The notes below the pieces were generated by a model. That model was given only the letters and a program-made list of their open reading frames with translations, was not told the DNA's origin and did not search any database. Positions 10,846 to 23,509 of a stretch of DNA of 64,000 bases are shown here, piece by piece; within the stretch, counting starts at the first letter, position 1, and the number at the start of each line of letters is the position of its first letter. Made by a program: the position numbers and the translations under genes. The DNA comes from Atherinomorus stipes (lineage: Eukaryota; Chordata; Actinopteri; Atheriniformes; Atherinidae). The DNA lies in assembly GCA_023101725.1 (NCBI GenBank), contig JALJCO010003930.1, forward strand, positions 1 through 64,000. Reading direction: 5' to 3'.

Positions 10846-11361
10846 CAGTTGTGCTCAAATGTTATACCCTCCCATTAAAGAAGGAAAAAACAGCTGTCAG
10901 TGAAATAGGTTGAAATTGACAGAAGTATTATATTTTTTAAAAAATGTAAAAAAAAAAAAAAAGAAAAGAAAATGAAGGCTCTGACTTTGAATTGTGGTAC
11001 AACAGAAATGTTAATAACCAAAAATAAAAAATAAAACAAGCATGAGGCTCCTTAAAATTTTGTTGAGCAACCCTTTGAAGAAATCACTGCGATCAAGTGT
11101 TTTCTGTAATGTTCAGTCAGACTTGGCAGATATTTTGGTGCATTGCTCAGGAGCAAACGATGCTTTAGTCTAGTTTGGGGTTTTTGTTGTTGTTTGTTTT
11201 GTTTAACTTTTTTTTTTTTTTTTTACCAAAACTTAAAATCACTATTTTATTTTACTAAATTACAATTTTATTATTACTCTTTTTGTTTTTTGTAATTTGA
11301 ATAACTTGTGAATTTAGCCATTTCTTTAATAGGAGGGTATGGAAATATTTAAGCACAATTG
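10846..11361. mobile_element. MITE of the Tc1-type family M1, 516 bp
   Basis: The left end is CAGTTGTGCTCAAATG followed by ATACCCTCCCATTAAAGAAGG. The right end is its complement with changes (CCTCCTATTAAAGAAATGG internally, ending CACAATTG). The left flank is TA; the right flank has mutated to CA. Related copies are at 35239-35713 and 59314-60437, with fragments at 1250-1475 and 41855-41995. No transposase. Internal poly(A) and poly(T) tracts are present. Confidence 0.75.
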
Positions 11362-11667
11362 CATCTGGGCTGTAGCTCAGGTACACAAAATAACATTAAA
11401 ATGTGCATAAAAACCACACAAAAAAACATCTTGATAAACCTAAAACTTGAGAACTTTCAATCAACACCTTTATTACAGGTAAAATACGAGCAGGACTGTT
11501 CATTACAACTTTTCCAACCAGTTCAATCTGCCTCCATTACAAGCAGAATCTTGACCAGTCTAAAACATCCTCATCTTCAGTACGGTTACCAACATGGTCT
11601 CATAGAAAAACATAAAATGAGCACAAACTAAACACCACAAATGTCATGGGGATAAGGCAAGGTTATG

Positions 11668-12209
11668 AGTAGGGATGTTCGATACTGACTTTTTTACTGA
11701 TATCTGATATTGTCCAACTCTTAACTTCTAATCTCCGACATCAACAGATACCGATATATGCTGAGGTTGTATCTCTGATATTTTGAGAAATACAACTATA
11801 TCCTGCTCTGACAGCAAAGATCCCAAAATAGCCTTAACTCAGCCAGAGGAGTTCATTTATGACATCTGGCTGCCATATATCAGATGCTAGCAGGTATTAG
11901 CCAACATGCGGCTAATTTTTCTGACAACTTGCTAACTTAACCAACAACTTAAAACCAGACATATTATAAGCAGCTTCAAAGCAAGTGAGTCTGTAGCAGC
12001 AGCAGTTGCACTGTAGTCACATGACTCTGAAAGGAATGCTGGGATATGAAGTTCTTCCAGAATAACAGGGACTTTTCTACATGCTGGACTAGTACTAGTG
12101 GAACGAGATCTCGCAAGATTTTGTTAGTAAATATAATACAAAAAAATTATACCAATATATTCTGATAACACATTTTAATGCCAATATTGGCTGATAACAT
12201 CAGACATGA
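11668..12209. mobile_element. hAT-type MITE, family M2 (opposite orientation to 56777 copy)
   Basis: It starts TAGGGATGTTCGATA and shares long segments with the 56777-57352 element, inverted. Shared blocks include GATCCCAAAATA, GAGGAGTTCATT, CATCTGGCTGCCA, GCTAGCAGGTATTAGCCAAC, CACATTTTAATGCCAATAT and a TCATATCCCAGCATTCC-type block. The right terminus has decayed (CATGACAA in place of CATCCCTA), so no clear target duplication remains. Confidence 0.7.
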
Positions 12210-12399
12210 CAAATGAGAACTTGCTGCTCTAAAACTACATACTTTATATTCGAGAAATATTCTGCTTTAGATATTCATGTAACTCCAGTTCGCTCCTTCG
12301 CTCCACTGCCAGAAAAAGACATTTGTACGATGCAGTAGACATCACCAAGCTACCAGATATTAGAAATGTCTTCAACTCTATTTGATAGACATTGTGGCA

Positions 12400-12712
12400 T
12401 TTGGACTGCTCGATTATGGATAAAATGATCACGATTATTCATGTGATTATTTTTTTGCTACATGATGCATTTATTCAGCATTTCCTTCTGTCAAAAAACA
12501 CTTTGTTACTGATCATTTCCTCCTTCACTCTACAGCTGTGTAGGTTGTAGCAGGGCCATGTGGAAGGGAATGTATTTCGCAAGTGTGTCTCTTTCAGAAA
12601 TTATGTGAAGAAAAATATTAGATTGATTGTTTCAACTCGATTATATGAGTTTGGAGATCATTTGACAAAAAAATTAAATTCACGATCAAATTTCAGTTAA
12701 TTGCACAGCCCT
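12400..12712. mobile_element. hAT-type MITE remnant
   Basis: The left end GGACTGCTCGATTATGG and complemented right end AGGGCTGTGCAATTAACTG follow the common fish hAT pattern AGGGCTG(C/T)-CGATTA. Internal GATCACGATTATTCATGTGATT and a complemented TTGATCGTGAATTT block support a degraded inverted-repeat element. No target duplication found. Confidence 0.5.
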
Positions 12713-12854
12713 ATGAGCATACTAAGTTTAGTAGAGTAAGTTTAGTGAGTAAGGACATATGGTTTAAAATATTTAGAATTCAAAATGGTATTTTAAGCAG
12801 CTCCTACTATTCACTTTGGAACCCAGTTACAAGAATAGAATATAACAGATTAAA

Positions 12855-13667
12855 TTAGAATGCTTTTCTTGTCATTGCACATAATGAAGCAATGACATTT
12901 CTGCTCTGTAGACATAAAAACGCAAGAAACTGTATTAAAAAAATATAAATATATATACAAATATGCATACATACATATGCTTAAACATTTACATACACAG
13001 TCCACACACATACATACATACATACATATCCACATACTGTACTGTACATGGGCATAAATGAGTAAGATGGATAAAATAATTACAGATACTTTTTTAAAGT
13101 CTCCAAAAAAAGGTGACAGTGCATTAATAACTGCAGAGTGAGCTGCTAAAGTCAGAAGGTGCGAGGGAACCAGGATTAATTGGTTTGATACAGTAAAGGG
13201 ATGGCAGGAGGATAGAAACTGTCTCTGAACCTGGATGTCCGTCCTCTGGCAGCTCTGTAACGCCTGCCAGAGGGTGACAGGTCAAAGCGGTGATGACCGA
13301 CGTGGAAGGAGTCTTTTATGAAGTTTAAGGCCCTGCTAAGGTAGCGTGATGTATCCAGAGAGGGTAGAGGACAGCCAATGATCTTTTCTGCCAACCTTAT
13401 GACCCCCGATAAGGCCTTTTTATCTGCAGCTGTGCAGCCTGCGTACCATACTGTGATGCAATAAGAAAGGATGCTCTCTATCGGTGCCCTGTAATATGCC
13501 ACCTGCAGTTTCCTCTCCACATTGTTTTTCTTGAGCAGCCAAAGAAAGAGGAGATGTTGTTGTGCTCTTTTTATGGTAATGGAAGTGTTGTGTGACCAAG
13601 AGACATCCTCTTCAATGTGGACTTTCAGGTTCTCAAAACACAGGTTCAATGTGAACGAAATGTGCAA
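12855..13667 (-). mobile_element. L2-like LINE, 5'-truncated 3' end
   Basis: The minus-strand frame 13667-13176 encodes the C-terminal end of a non-LTR reverse transcriptase. Motifs are EDVSWSHNTSITIKRAQQ, YRAPIESILSYCITVWYAGC, IIGCPLPSLD, LSPSGRRYR and FRDSFYPPAI. This C-terminal block is characteristic of fish L2-clade elements. Towards lower coordinates lies an AT-rich 3' UTR ending, on the minus strand, in GTGCAATGACAAGAAAAGC, an L2-type 3' terminus. The reverse-transcriptase core and endonuclease are missing, so this is a dead 5'-truncated copy. Its 5' boundary abuts another repeat at about 13680. Confidence 0.85.
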
Positions 13668-13684
13668 ATGATAAAAAACTTAAG

Positions 13685-13810
13685 TGGGTACACCTCAACG
13701 TGCCTCCATGTTGGTATGTCCTTAATCTGCACAATCGCACAGGCTCTGTACAGTCAAGCCCTCGCAGAGCCCCTGTGCTCCTACATGACTCCAGCTTGGG
13801 AACCACTGGT
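13685..13810 (-). mobile_element. hAT (Charlie-like) terminus
   Basis: Read on the minus strand it starts CAGTGGTTCCCAAGCTGGAG, a classic hAT end. It appears cut off on its inner side by the L2-like LINE. No partner end was found. Confidence 0.5.
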
Positions 13811-14805
13811 CTAGATGACGCTCGTACAACTCCACCACATCTTTCATGTGTGGACAAAATGCACGTAGATGATGTTTTTACTGATGAACGAGACGGAGAA
13901 CGATCACAGCGTAGCCTTTCCCTCGGTGCTCTGGCAGATTACGCAACAGCTGCAGATGGAAAATTCTTGCATGCAATTTTTCAATGTCTCAATAAAATCT
14001 CAAAAAATGGTGACGGAAGATAACAGCTGTGAACAATCTGGTTGCGTTTTAACAGAAATTCTGGTTTGTATCTTCAATAAGCCGTTTCTTTTCTTGTAGA
14101 GTTAAAACGTGTGCAGTATTTCTACAAAGCTGCAACAATTTCCTCAGTAAGACTAAATTCCATTATCAGAGAATGAGGCGTGAGTTTTCTTTATTCCATA
14201 AAGGAACTAATGTCCAATAGCAGATGAACAGAAGATTGAACAGACATCTTAACTTTCTTTTCTCACTTGAGAAACAGTGTAACGACATTTCCATGACCCT
14301 CACATTAAATACTGACAGGTGCAGAATAGAAATTTAAAGCAGACAAATGTTAAATAACTCAAATTTGGTTTAATTGAGGAGAAAATCAATAGAGACTCCC
14401 GCCCACCTCGCGCTGACGGCTGGATTGCCCCACACGCTTGTTTAATTGATGGGACCACTTATTTCCTTAAGTCCATAGAAATGACCTCTGGGCTTTATCT
14501 GCAGCTGTCTCCATGGTTACAGACTAAAGTTTAGCTGATGAGTATGAGCATAACTGCATGTGTGTGTGTTTGGGGTGCAGCGAGGAAGGTCTAATTGACT
14601 CGCTGTTAAAGCTTTTAATGAAGAGTGGGTAGCATACACTCCAATTTTCTGTTTGGGGGTCATGGGAGGATGAAAAGAGGCCGACTTCTCGGGGAAGGAA
14701 ACGCTGAGAGGAAGACTGGGAGGAGGAAGCGCAGACTGGAGGAGAAAAGATGATAGTTTAAGTTGTACCAGCAAACAGTGAATATGCCACTATGGGAGCT
14801 GATAA
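13811..14805. other. Unannotated intronic stretch
   Basis: Frames such as 13700-14023 (+) are short and overlap repeat ends. No splice-bounded exon recognised. GTTTAATTGATGGGACC near 14440 could be a homeodomain-type site, which is weak evidence. Confidence 0.3.
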
Positions 14806-15108
14806 AGGTTACAGACACTTTTACTGCGGTGGCTTTGATGATGTCACTATTATGTAACATCATAACAAGCAAATGTCTGTAAATAAGGACGAATCACCAC
14901 AAATGAAGGAGTTTTGCTGCAGATGAAGCCTTACATAGATGCCCATTCCTGCTGCCCCGTCTCTCCCATTATATGGATATACGTCGGAAGGCTACAATGA
15001 AATATCTTCCAAAGGAATTAAAGTGATACAGAAATTTTATCGGTGACTAAATGCATGTATAAACTCTTAGAAATAAGATCCAGGTTGAAAAAAAAAAAAA
15101 AAGATCCT
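14806..15108. mobile_element. Truncated copy of the 26976 T2-type foldback MITE
   Basis: It shares CTTTTACTGCGGTGGCTTTG, GATGATGTCACTATTATG and AAATGTCTGTAAATAAGGAC with the complement of 27230-27335. It ends CCAGGTTGAA, an A-run and GATCCT, followed by TTAA (15109-15112). The left arm is missing beyond the hairpin centre. Confidence 0.65.
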
Positions 15109-15112
15109 TTAA

Positions 15113-16290
15113 GATGGAGATTGTGACAAAAATCAGCCAAATTTTCCTGTGTGTGTACCCGCCTTTAGTAAATGTTCAGTTTCTGCTGCATTTTAGAAAC
15201 ACTTTCAACTTTTCTAGAAATGGAGTTTGCACTTATTCTCATTCATTATATCTATAACTTTTTTTCCAAAAATGTAATTTTTCCTGTCAAGCTGTGTAAA
15301 AATTCTTGCAGCATAACATTCTTACATTTCATGGTAGTCAGGGAAAATGATTCTGTTGCTTTTTTGCTCATGGATAATGTTTTTGATAGTTGGACTATAT
15401 GACAACATCAACGATGTGCCAAAAACTAAATGTTTCTGTATGAAACTATCTTAGGATTATATTTGAACACACATGCTGTACATTATGCCAGCTCCCATCC
15501 CTCCATTCTCTTCTGTTATGGAGATTGATAACGAGATAATGAAAGGAATGGAGGGAAATGATGGGCATTCTCATTATCCTACTGGAGTTCTTTCTTATCA
15601 AAAGGCAAATATTTTGTGCCAAAGTTAAATATCTTTAAATTAAAGCTAATTAGGAGGAACCCTGTCCGGATGGACGTCTTAAAATCACACTGGAATATAA
15701 GCCAATTAAACAGGAGGCCTCAAAGAAGCTGGCTTCACTTCTGTTTATTTCTTCAGTCTTTGAACAGGCTAGCTTCCTTCCATAAACACATCTAATTGCC
15801 TATTTATCAACCTCTCTGAAAGTCCCCCTTTACATGAAATATTCATGATAAAACAATAGCAACAGAACCCCGTAGGATGAGAAGGTTAGCGCAGGTGGTA
15901 CAGCTTTGGAAGTACCACGCCGTTAACGTCAACACACGCAGACGGAGCCATACCTTTTCACAATATATGTGGAACTTTTACAACCCCAAAGCTGCTTCAT
16001 GATTGTGGATGATGTAAATGATTTCACTCACATGGTGTGAAAGCTGAGGAGAAAATGAATTGCAGCATATTGGTGGATGAGCTTTTTATTCTCTGGCGTA
16101 AAGGACATAAATATTTCAGGAGCAAGTGACTTTGGGGAAATGAGATTTCAGTATGTATAAGATTTATTTGAATAAATGTAATCCTGCTGCAACAGATCTT
16201 ATCACAAACTAGAAACATGGCTTGCAAGTTAATTTGGAGAAGAAGTGTTGGATTATCCTGAATCTGTGTGTTGGTGTGTGTGTGTTTCAG
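15113..16290. other. Intron segment upstream of exon A
   Basis: No repeat recognised in this 1.2 kb, which is unusual for the window. The part 15480-15850 holds several TAATT cores (GCTAATTAGG, GCCAATTAAAC, CATCTAATTGCC) and balanced base composition, so it might be conserved regulatory DNA. The end is a TG-rich tract leading to the acceptor TGTGTTTCAG. Confidence 0.35.
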
Positions 16291-16370
16291 GTACTGTGGA
16301 GGTGAGAAAAGAAGGTCTGGAGGCTCAGATCAACCGCCTGGCAGAGCTGATCGGACGTTTGGAGAATAAG
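16291..16370 (+). CDS. necab2: necab2 internal coding exon A (NECAB2-like)
   Basis: An 80-bp exon is bounded by the acceptor TGTGTTTCAG and the donor AAG|GTAAAT. It starts with two bases of a split codon, then encodes 26 residues including KEGLEAQINRLAELIGRLEN and K. NECAB proteins are neuronal Ca2+-binding proteins with N-terminal EF-hands, a central coiled coil and a C-terminal ABM-like domain. From memory of the family, mammalian NECAB2 has a near-identical EGLEAQ-RLAELIGRLE-K stretch in its coiled-coil part, while NECAB1 and NECAB3 read QINRLQKLID and QVNRLQELID there. That difference is why NECAB2 is chosen. The exon ends on a complete codon (phase 0), matching exon B at 36033. The EF-hand exons were not found upstream and probably lie outside the window. 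Confidence 0.85.
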
Positions 16371-17126
16371 GTAAATAATACAAATATTTAAACTAACTTG
16401 GGATGGATTCCACTGATTCAGGTTAAATCCACTGAACATGATAGAATTAAAACTGCTGCATACAAGGACTTAAACTTAAATTGTCCACATTCATTAAGAG
16501 TCATATATTATAAACTGGTGTAAGCCCAGTGGATTCACTGGGCTTTTTTTTTTTTTTTTTGGTGAAGAACCTTTCCTTCAGTTCGTAGTTCGGATTTTCC
16601 AAGCAATCAGTCGCATCATGTGAACCATCTTTGGTATTTTTCTATGATATACTGAGATAGTGCCAGAAACCATGCTAGCTGTCTCCCATCAAGCCATGTT
16701 TCCTCCAGCAGAGGGAAGATACGAGCTCTTCTAGTGAGATAACTACTGAGCGTCCCAAAGAATCTAATTTTAATCTCAGGGCTCTAACCTCTTTTGTTCA
16801 TACTCTTGTTCACACACTTGTTTTCACACTGAGAAAATAAGGCGATGCCGAAAAAGTCCAGGACAGAAGTTGTGGACACATTTCCATGTATGAGGACATA
16901 TTTTTTTCGGACGCTACTTATTGTACCAAGACTAAATTTATTGATACAGTTATTATGCCCATACTCTTTTCAAACATCATGAAAAAAATAAAGTGCACAA
17001 AAAGATAAAGCTTGGGGGTCTCATGAGGTTAAAGGTTAGATATCCCTCACGGGTAGCTGTTGATATGTTTCTGTAGGGCTTAAAGAAGTATTTTTTTATT
17101 ATCATAATACTAATTATACTATCATT

Positions 17127-17398
17127 ACCTCCGCCAAGGAGGTAAAGTTTTCGGTAGCGTTGGTTAGTTGGTCTGTCTGTCTGTCAGCAACTTTACAGAA
17201 AAAGTTCTGGACAGATTGACCTGAAATTTTCACCAGCCGTGGGCCTCAGCCCAAGGATGAACCCATTAAATTTTGGTGGTGATCCGGATCAGCTTCTGGA
17301 TCCAGGAACTTTTTGAAGGATTCTTAATTATTGTGCGAGCTGCTTGGCAGAGGTCCATGCTCTCTGAGTGCTTTTCTAGTTATTATTATTATTATTAC
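17127..17398 (+). mobile_element. Dispersed repeat with (ATT)n tail, LINE 3'-end-like
   Basis: It opens CCTCCGCCAAGGAGGT, then TTCGGTAGCGTTGGTTAG, a TCTG run and TGGTGATCCGGATC. It ends GAGTGCTTTTCTAGTTATT with an (ATT)n tail. This sequence family is widespread in aquatic animals. The simple-repeat tail suggests target-primed retroposition, but the parent element is not certain. No coding. Confidence 0.6.
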
Positions 17399-19189
17399 AT
17401 TATATGTGAAAGTGGACCAGTTTGTCTTGGTCCAGACTAAAGAACCATACCAACACCGACCTCTGGAGGTGGCCTTGGTATGGTTCCATGCAGGCTGTAG
17501 TGCAGTTCGCTGACGGTGAGAACGCAACAACAGTTCCCTTAATGCTAAATTAAACGGAAGCAACCAGAGAGATCACCAGAGATGTTGCCAAAATACAAGT
17601 TGATTCAGATTTAGGAGCTTAGCACATTTCTCCATGCCAACCCCCCACCCCCCATTACCAAAAAACCTTGCAGTGTTCTCATGGCATATGCGAGTTTCAT
17701 GCTGGAACAACAACAGTATTTGTCCTCGCTGCACAGAGCAATGATGATAATATATTCCCAAAATAACGAGCAGAAAAGCACAACAAACACACCAGGTGCC
17801 TGGGGCGGATGACATCCATAGGGGTTGTTTCGTTTTGTTTTCAGAAATTTTCATATCGTTACATCCGTAGTACATAGTATTTGATAAGATGCGGGTAAAA
17901 AGTACCTGCAGTGTCCTGCACATTTTGGTTGCATCCTTTTTCCAACAAACCTGAATCAAATGAATGGCCCTTCTCCTTTTCTGGAATACCTACATCATAG
18001 TATTTCACCAAGAACTAGATTTTGTTCATTAAGAGATGCCATGTAGCATTCCCCACGCTTGTAGCACTCATCTATTCCAGGATACTTGTTACATTTAAGT
18101 TTTTTTTAAAGGTTTCTCTTACCTCAGCTGCTGAGATTAGCTCAACCAGATTTTCTGCCTCCTCATTGGATAGTTTGTTCATACCCAGGGGTTTCAGAAA
18201 TTCACAAGTCATCTCCATCTTATTGCCTAAGTCTTGAATTTCGTGCAGGTTTGCATTTTATGCTGCCAACAGATCCCATGTTCTCCTGGTTGTGATACTA
18301 TTTTTTGGTAGAAGGGTGTCTGATTTGATTGGGAATAGTTGGCATTCAGGTGCCTGCTTTCTCTGTTACCCAGCTCCTAACATTTTTTACTCAGGCATCT
18401 CAGCACTCCCTTTGCCTTATAGTTGAGCAACTCATTGAGTTCCTGTTTGGCTTCTCAACCCGTTTTTGTTGTCTGGTCATATTTTGTCTTTTTTTTGTGT
18501 TAATTCTCGTGTTCCTCAAGTTCTTTTTTGTTTTAATTTTTTTACCCTGAAGGATATAAGTATGATTTTCCCTCTCATCACGTCTTTGGTCCCTTACAGA
18601 GGGAGGGACGAGATGGGGCCATCATCATTTAGTCAAATACCCAATCAGGGCCCTCTGCATTTCTTACTGAAGTGGGGGATTAACCAGTAATAAGACATTT
18701 AGTCCCCTGTAGTCTCCAGTAGCCCACTCGTGATTAAGAGTTCATCTGATCCTAACCACAGTTTGAATGCGACCAGACCAAAATTGTTGTGATAGGTTCT
18801 ATTTTCTGTCATTTGCTCTGTAGAGGTATTCTTTTGAAATGCCAAAAAGTCAATGCTGGAGTGACCTCACACATGAATGTGAAATATCTTCCTTTGGGGA
18901 CATGGGGCACGATGCATTCACAAGTCCGAGCTCTTTCATGATCACCAAGAGTACCTCACATTTATGGAGTTTGGGCCTTTTGTCAGCATGTGGTCTGTCC
19001 AGTGTTCCAGTCTGATTCAGCATTAAAGTCTCTTCCAATCAGAATTTCTTCTTTAGTTTTATCAGCAAAGACAGAAGCATTGTTTATTTATAGAATTGTG
19101 CCAATACTGATATTGGCTTCAGAAATACTTGCCAATCCAGACAAAAGTAAGGGGATCGGGATCGTTGAGTACTTCTCTCCAAACACCAT
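17399..19189. other. Unannotated intronic stretch
   Basis: Mixed T-rich DNA. Around 17420-17530 an inverted pair (GGTCCAGACTAAAGAACCATACC and, complemented, GGAACCATACCAAGG) hints at a small MITE. Short frames here have no known motifs. Confidence 0.3.
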
Positions 19190-19700
19190 CTGATATCATG
19201 GAAAAAGAATAGTACTTTTTTTTCACCCATCCAACACAAGGGGCAAACTCCGCTGGAAAACAGTGAAGCTGCTTCCTGGTTTCCATTAATTATAGTTCTT
19301 TCTTCATCCACTAGGGGCTGGCTCCAAAACAGAGCACATCCCCATAGACTCACATGTTAAAAAGGCCAACTTCACAGCAGAAATAAACATGTTTACAGCC
19401 TGGTTCAAAACATCATTTTATAGGTTTAATGGGTCAAGTTTACCTTCATGTCAACTGTGAGAAGGTGAATTTTTTTTTTATAACTCATTAATTTAGATGT
19501 TATTTAAGCTTTAAATTGCACTTCATTTGGGGGCGTGTCCTTTTGATTGACAGGCGGCAGACCGGATGCCAGCAGATTTAGCCGTAGAGGCTAATAGTTA
19601 GCTCCCTGCTTGCTCCCAGGAAGGCTTCAGCCTGTAGCAGAGTTGCACAACAGCAGTTTTTAGCTGGTTAAGAGCAAATTTGAGCGTGTCTTACCTTTAA
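19190..19700. mobile_element. Dispersed fish repeat, family not named
   Basis: Blocks such as GGCTGGCTCCAAAACAGAGC, ACATCCCCATAGACTCACATG, TTTACAGCCTGGTTCAAAA and GTCAACTGTGAGAAGGTGAATTT are familiar from multi-copy teleost intergenic DNA. I recognise it as repetitive but could not define ends or a superfamily. Confidence 0.4.
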
Positions 19701-22700
19701 ACTGCCTATCTTCATTTGTTCCTGTTCACTTCATATTAGCTTGGTCAGCATTTAGCTTAGCTATCAATCATTTGCCCTGCGGCTCAGCGCGGCCCTGTCT
19801 TTGCCCATTTTAGTAATTTCCGGGAGTGACGACACATATGACATGGCAAGATGGCCACAGTGGGACACACTGGCTTCACTTAAAGCTCTTCGGACATGAA
19901 TGAATACTACGTCCATTTTTTTTTTTTTTTTTACAGTTTTTGGATCTACGCAATTAAATGTAGAGTTCATTCTGAGACTTTACGTATCTTTAAAAATTAC
20001 GGTATGTTTTTTTCTTAATGGCAAATGGTTTTATACTGTAAATTTAAATGTCCACATTAACAAGACCTGTAATTTGTACAGAATGATACAGTAAATTTTA
20101 CAGAAATTCACCACTTTTGACTTTATGCTTTTTTCCCATTAGTTTTAACTATGTGACAAGAAATCACAGCAAAATACTGTGTATTTTACATAGTTTGTAT
20201 AAATTAAAGTTGGATATTGTAAATGTATCTGCAGAAATTTAATGTATTTATGTATGTATATGTATTTAAGTGATGTACAATTTTGAAATTTACAGTTTTT
20301 CACTATTGCTATTTAAAATTTTTTTTACAGTGTAGTAAATCCACAGGTGATCCATAATTACACCATTCGTTATCACATTTTTGCAATAAAAATATCACTA
20401 TCACTACAACAGTATGTTGCTATTTTGACATAAGCCTCTTCCTCTCAACTTGCAACCAATTAGATAGTGAATATTGATGGTAATGTCCAATCAGGAGCAG
20501 CCAAAGATCAACAAGTGACCAGAAAGTTATATGTGTGTCTGAAAAGAACAAAATAATGGTCCTCTATGGCTGGAATAAAGTCAAGAAGACGTTATTATTG
20601 CACAGTAGCACCAAAACAGTTAAGGTGGAGTTGGTTTTGTGAGGAAAGCATCTGCAAATAGCAAAAACAAATAAACGCACCTAGAGGAAAAAGTGTAAAT
20701 AAGTAAACGGTTTCTGTGGTGTGTTTGTTTCAGTGCCAACAGTTTTTCTGCTGAAAGCAAAGGCTTGCTAAATCTATTGATACATTCATTTTACATAATT
20801 TTAGCCTCATTATCTGACAACGGCTGTCCTAAGAAAAAAACAATGTCTGGATGTTGACTGTGCTTTCAAGAGTTTTGCATTAAAAAAAAAAGAAAAGGAA
20901 AAGAAAAAAATAGGCAAATCAAAAACAGGAGAAATGGTTGGAGTGTTAAGGGTTAATGCATCAATTGTATCATATGCAAAGGAAATAAAGAATATTGTAA
21001 ATGGGGGACTAATTAGGATAAGATACTCTTCAGTTTCTACAAAGAGTACATCACAGAGGATAAATATTTAGCTCCACCCTCAAACAGATTTGCCGACTGT
21101 GAACTTTTCTCGTCCTCTGAGGTCATCAATCAGACACCACAACTCTTAATTAAACTTTTTTTCTGTTACAAAGTTGCCAGTTTGTGAGTTTGATATATAA
21201 CACTGGTGAAATCGGGAACACCACAGGAGCATAGCGAGGAAGACGAGAGTGGAAAGCAGAGCAGGAGGGAAAAATGAAAGACACCGGGTGGTTAATGAGG
21301 AGCTAGGGCTGAGCCGGCAAGCAGGTTTGATGAAGAGGGAAAGATGGAGGGAGGGAGAGGCTGAAAGTAGATGTGTCCAAAATATCCTCCTCCTCACTTC
21401 TTTGTCTTTGAGGCACCTCCATCATGGCCTCATCCATTTTTACATGTGGCACCACCTCCCTCCCTGACTCCTCCTGTCCGTTCCTCTGCACTGCCTCCAT
21501 CTCATCCAGGGCTGCACATGTTAAGGCTAATGGAGCCCCAGCAGACTCAGCTGTCTTTGAGAGAACGAGCCACTATGGCAGAAATAGCCAAGAATAACTA
21601 AATACTGTATTGCCAAGGGGGAGGAAGAATGAGAGGAGAGAGGGGGGTATCACATTAGAGGATGGAGAAAGAACCTGCATCACCAGCTCCATCCCTCATT
21701 AAAAACAACTTTTAAGTTTGACTGTGATCTTATGCTTCTAACAAATGGCTCAGGTTTAAAGATAATAATAATTTAAAAGAACTCTTTCCCTCAGTAGAGT
21801 GACCTCAATATGTGCAGAAATGATTGAATCTCCTTTTACTAAAAGATTTTTCTAGACTCACTTGTGACTTAAAAGCCCTCCAGAGACCTTGTTTCTTTAA
21901 CCTGAGACTGACTTGTTTACAGTTGCCATAGCACCAAGGAAATCCTCCCCAGCTGATTTGACACAGTCAGGTTGGATTTTTACAAATTCAGACAACAATA
22001 AAGACTTCTCAGGAAAATTTATGTCTTTTTTTTTTTTTTTTGGTCTGCTTCCTACATGTTTTAACTTGAGCCTGAAAACTGAGCAAAGAGAGAAGCAGAG
22101 ACAGAAGCAGCAGTACATTCATTTATGATAACTTCACTTTCTGTGTTTTATCCCCGTCCAGCTTTCATATGAAACTCCTGCATTGAGTCTTGGTCCGTGG
22201 GGATGCGTCATGCGATCTCACAGCGATGCATATGAAAAGCATGCCACTTCAGGCAGTCTCGTGTGTGCTATTTTAAGCCTTTGGTGCAATGATTTACCCC
22301 ATTACAGAAACTCACCAAATGGTTCCAGTCAGGGAAAAATGCAAGGCAGGGTGTCACGAAGTAATATCACGCAACATAATTTGGCATCTTACAGTATAGC
22401 TGTGCTATTTCATCACACCAGGTGTCTCACCCCTTCATATTACATGGCCTGCAGGCATATGACAAACACATAAGATAGTAATGACATGAGACGTGACTGT
22501 ATGTGTTTTTCAAGCACTGTTTCATGGAAGCAAGCTGAGCTGTGGCTGTTAAGATGTGCTACAAGCAACACTGATTTTAGGTACGTAATGTTGTTGACAA
22601 TGTTTAGACATGAATGAATTACCTTTCTAATGGCAACACTAGCATCAAAGCTTGTATAAATTACAGTAGCTCCCTCTGTTAGGAATTTCTCTCTGATTGA

Positions 22701-23066
22701 GACGTATCCCAGCATTAGTCATGATTATTGTGTTGCATAGACTAAGCAGACTGTATTGTTTGGCTGTCTGTGGAAATATGGGCGGGACCCAAATTAAAAA
22801 AAATCCATATTTAGTCTCTGAATGTGTCATAATGTTTGCAGATATAGCCAAGCCAAGAAAGAGATGTTTTGGGTGGCAAAAACTTAGACTCATGTGGGTC
22901 TTTGGAGCACAAATAAGCTTTTTGAGGGGTTAAATAACAACTGGAATGGGACCAAAAGATGACCTGGTCTCCAAAATGACTAAAAAGTTAAAGGTTAGAC
23001 ACTTTTTGCAGTATTTTATCAGGGTTTGGGTTTCAATTTTAGACTATTCTACTTAAAAAGTAAAGA
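19701..23066. other. Unannotated intronic stretch
   Basis: About 3.4 kb without recognisable transposon ends or exons. Short homopolymers (T near 19918-19932 and 22025-22040, A near 20881) and a purine-rich block at 21215-21370 are present. The small frames at 21249-21601 are low-complexity and overlap on both strands. Confidence 0.35.
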
Positions 23067-23070
23067 TTAA

Positions 23071-23483
23071 AGGCACTCAGTGGAACTTTTAGCAGTTTTC
23101 TCAGTGACGTGCCCCCTATTAACGGCTAAATTAGCATCCATCTTGCATCGTACCTGTACTGTGATTCACTCCAGCCAGTAAAAGACAGTCTTATCTTGTC
23201 TCTTGTTCTGTCGCTTCCTCTTTCTTTTCTTCTCTTCCTCCGGTAATGTGACCTTGCGTTTCTTTACTGTGCGTTCAAATCACTACTGTATTCATATCTG
23301 GTTCATAGCCGTTTGCTAGTAAGTGAAGCGGTGCGCAACCAATAGTCGGTTGCAATGTCAAAGCCGTTTCGGAGCCTTAGGTCGCCTCTGGGCAGTGACG
23401 GCTTGAAAATGCGCATAATGAATGTTGGTGTGCCATCAAAACCAGTCAGAAACGCAGGTTTCTAAGGTCGAGGTTGTGTGTCT
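23071..23483. mobile_element. Possible T2-type MITE, 413 bp
   Basis: TTAA flanks both sides (23067-23070 and 23484-23487). The left end AGGCACTCAGTGG and complemented right end AGACACACAACC share AG-CAC-CA. Termini fit TTAAAGR, but the inverted repeat is short, so this is a moderate call. Confidence 0.45.
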
Positions 23484-23509
23484 TTAAGTAGTGATTTGAG
23501 TCCTGGAAG

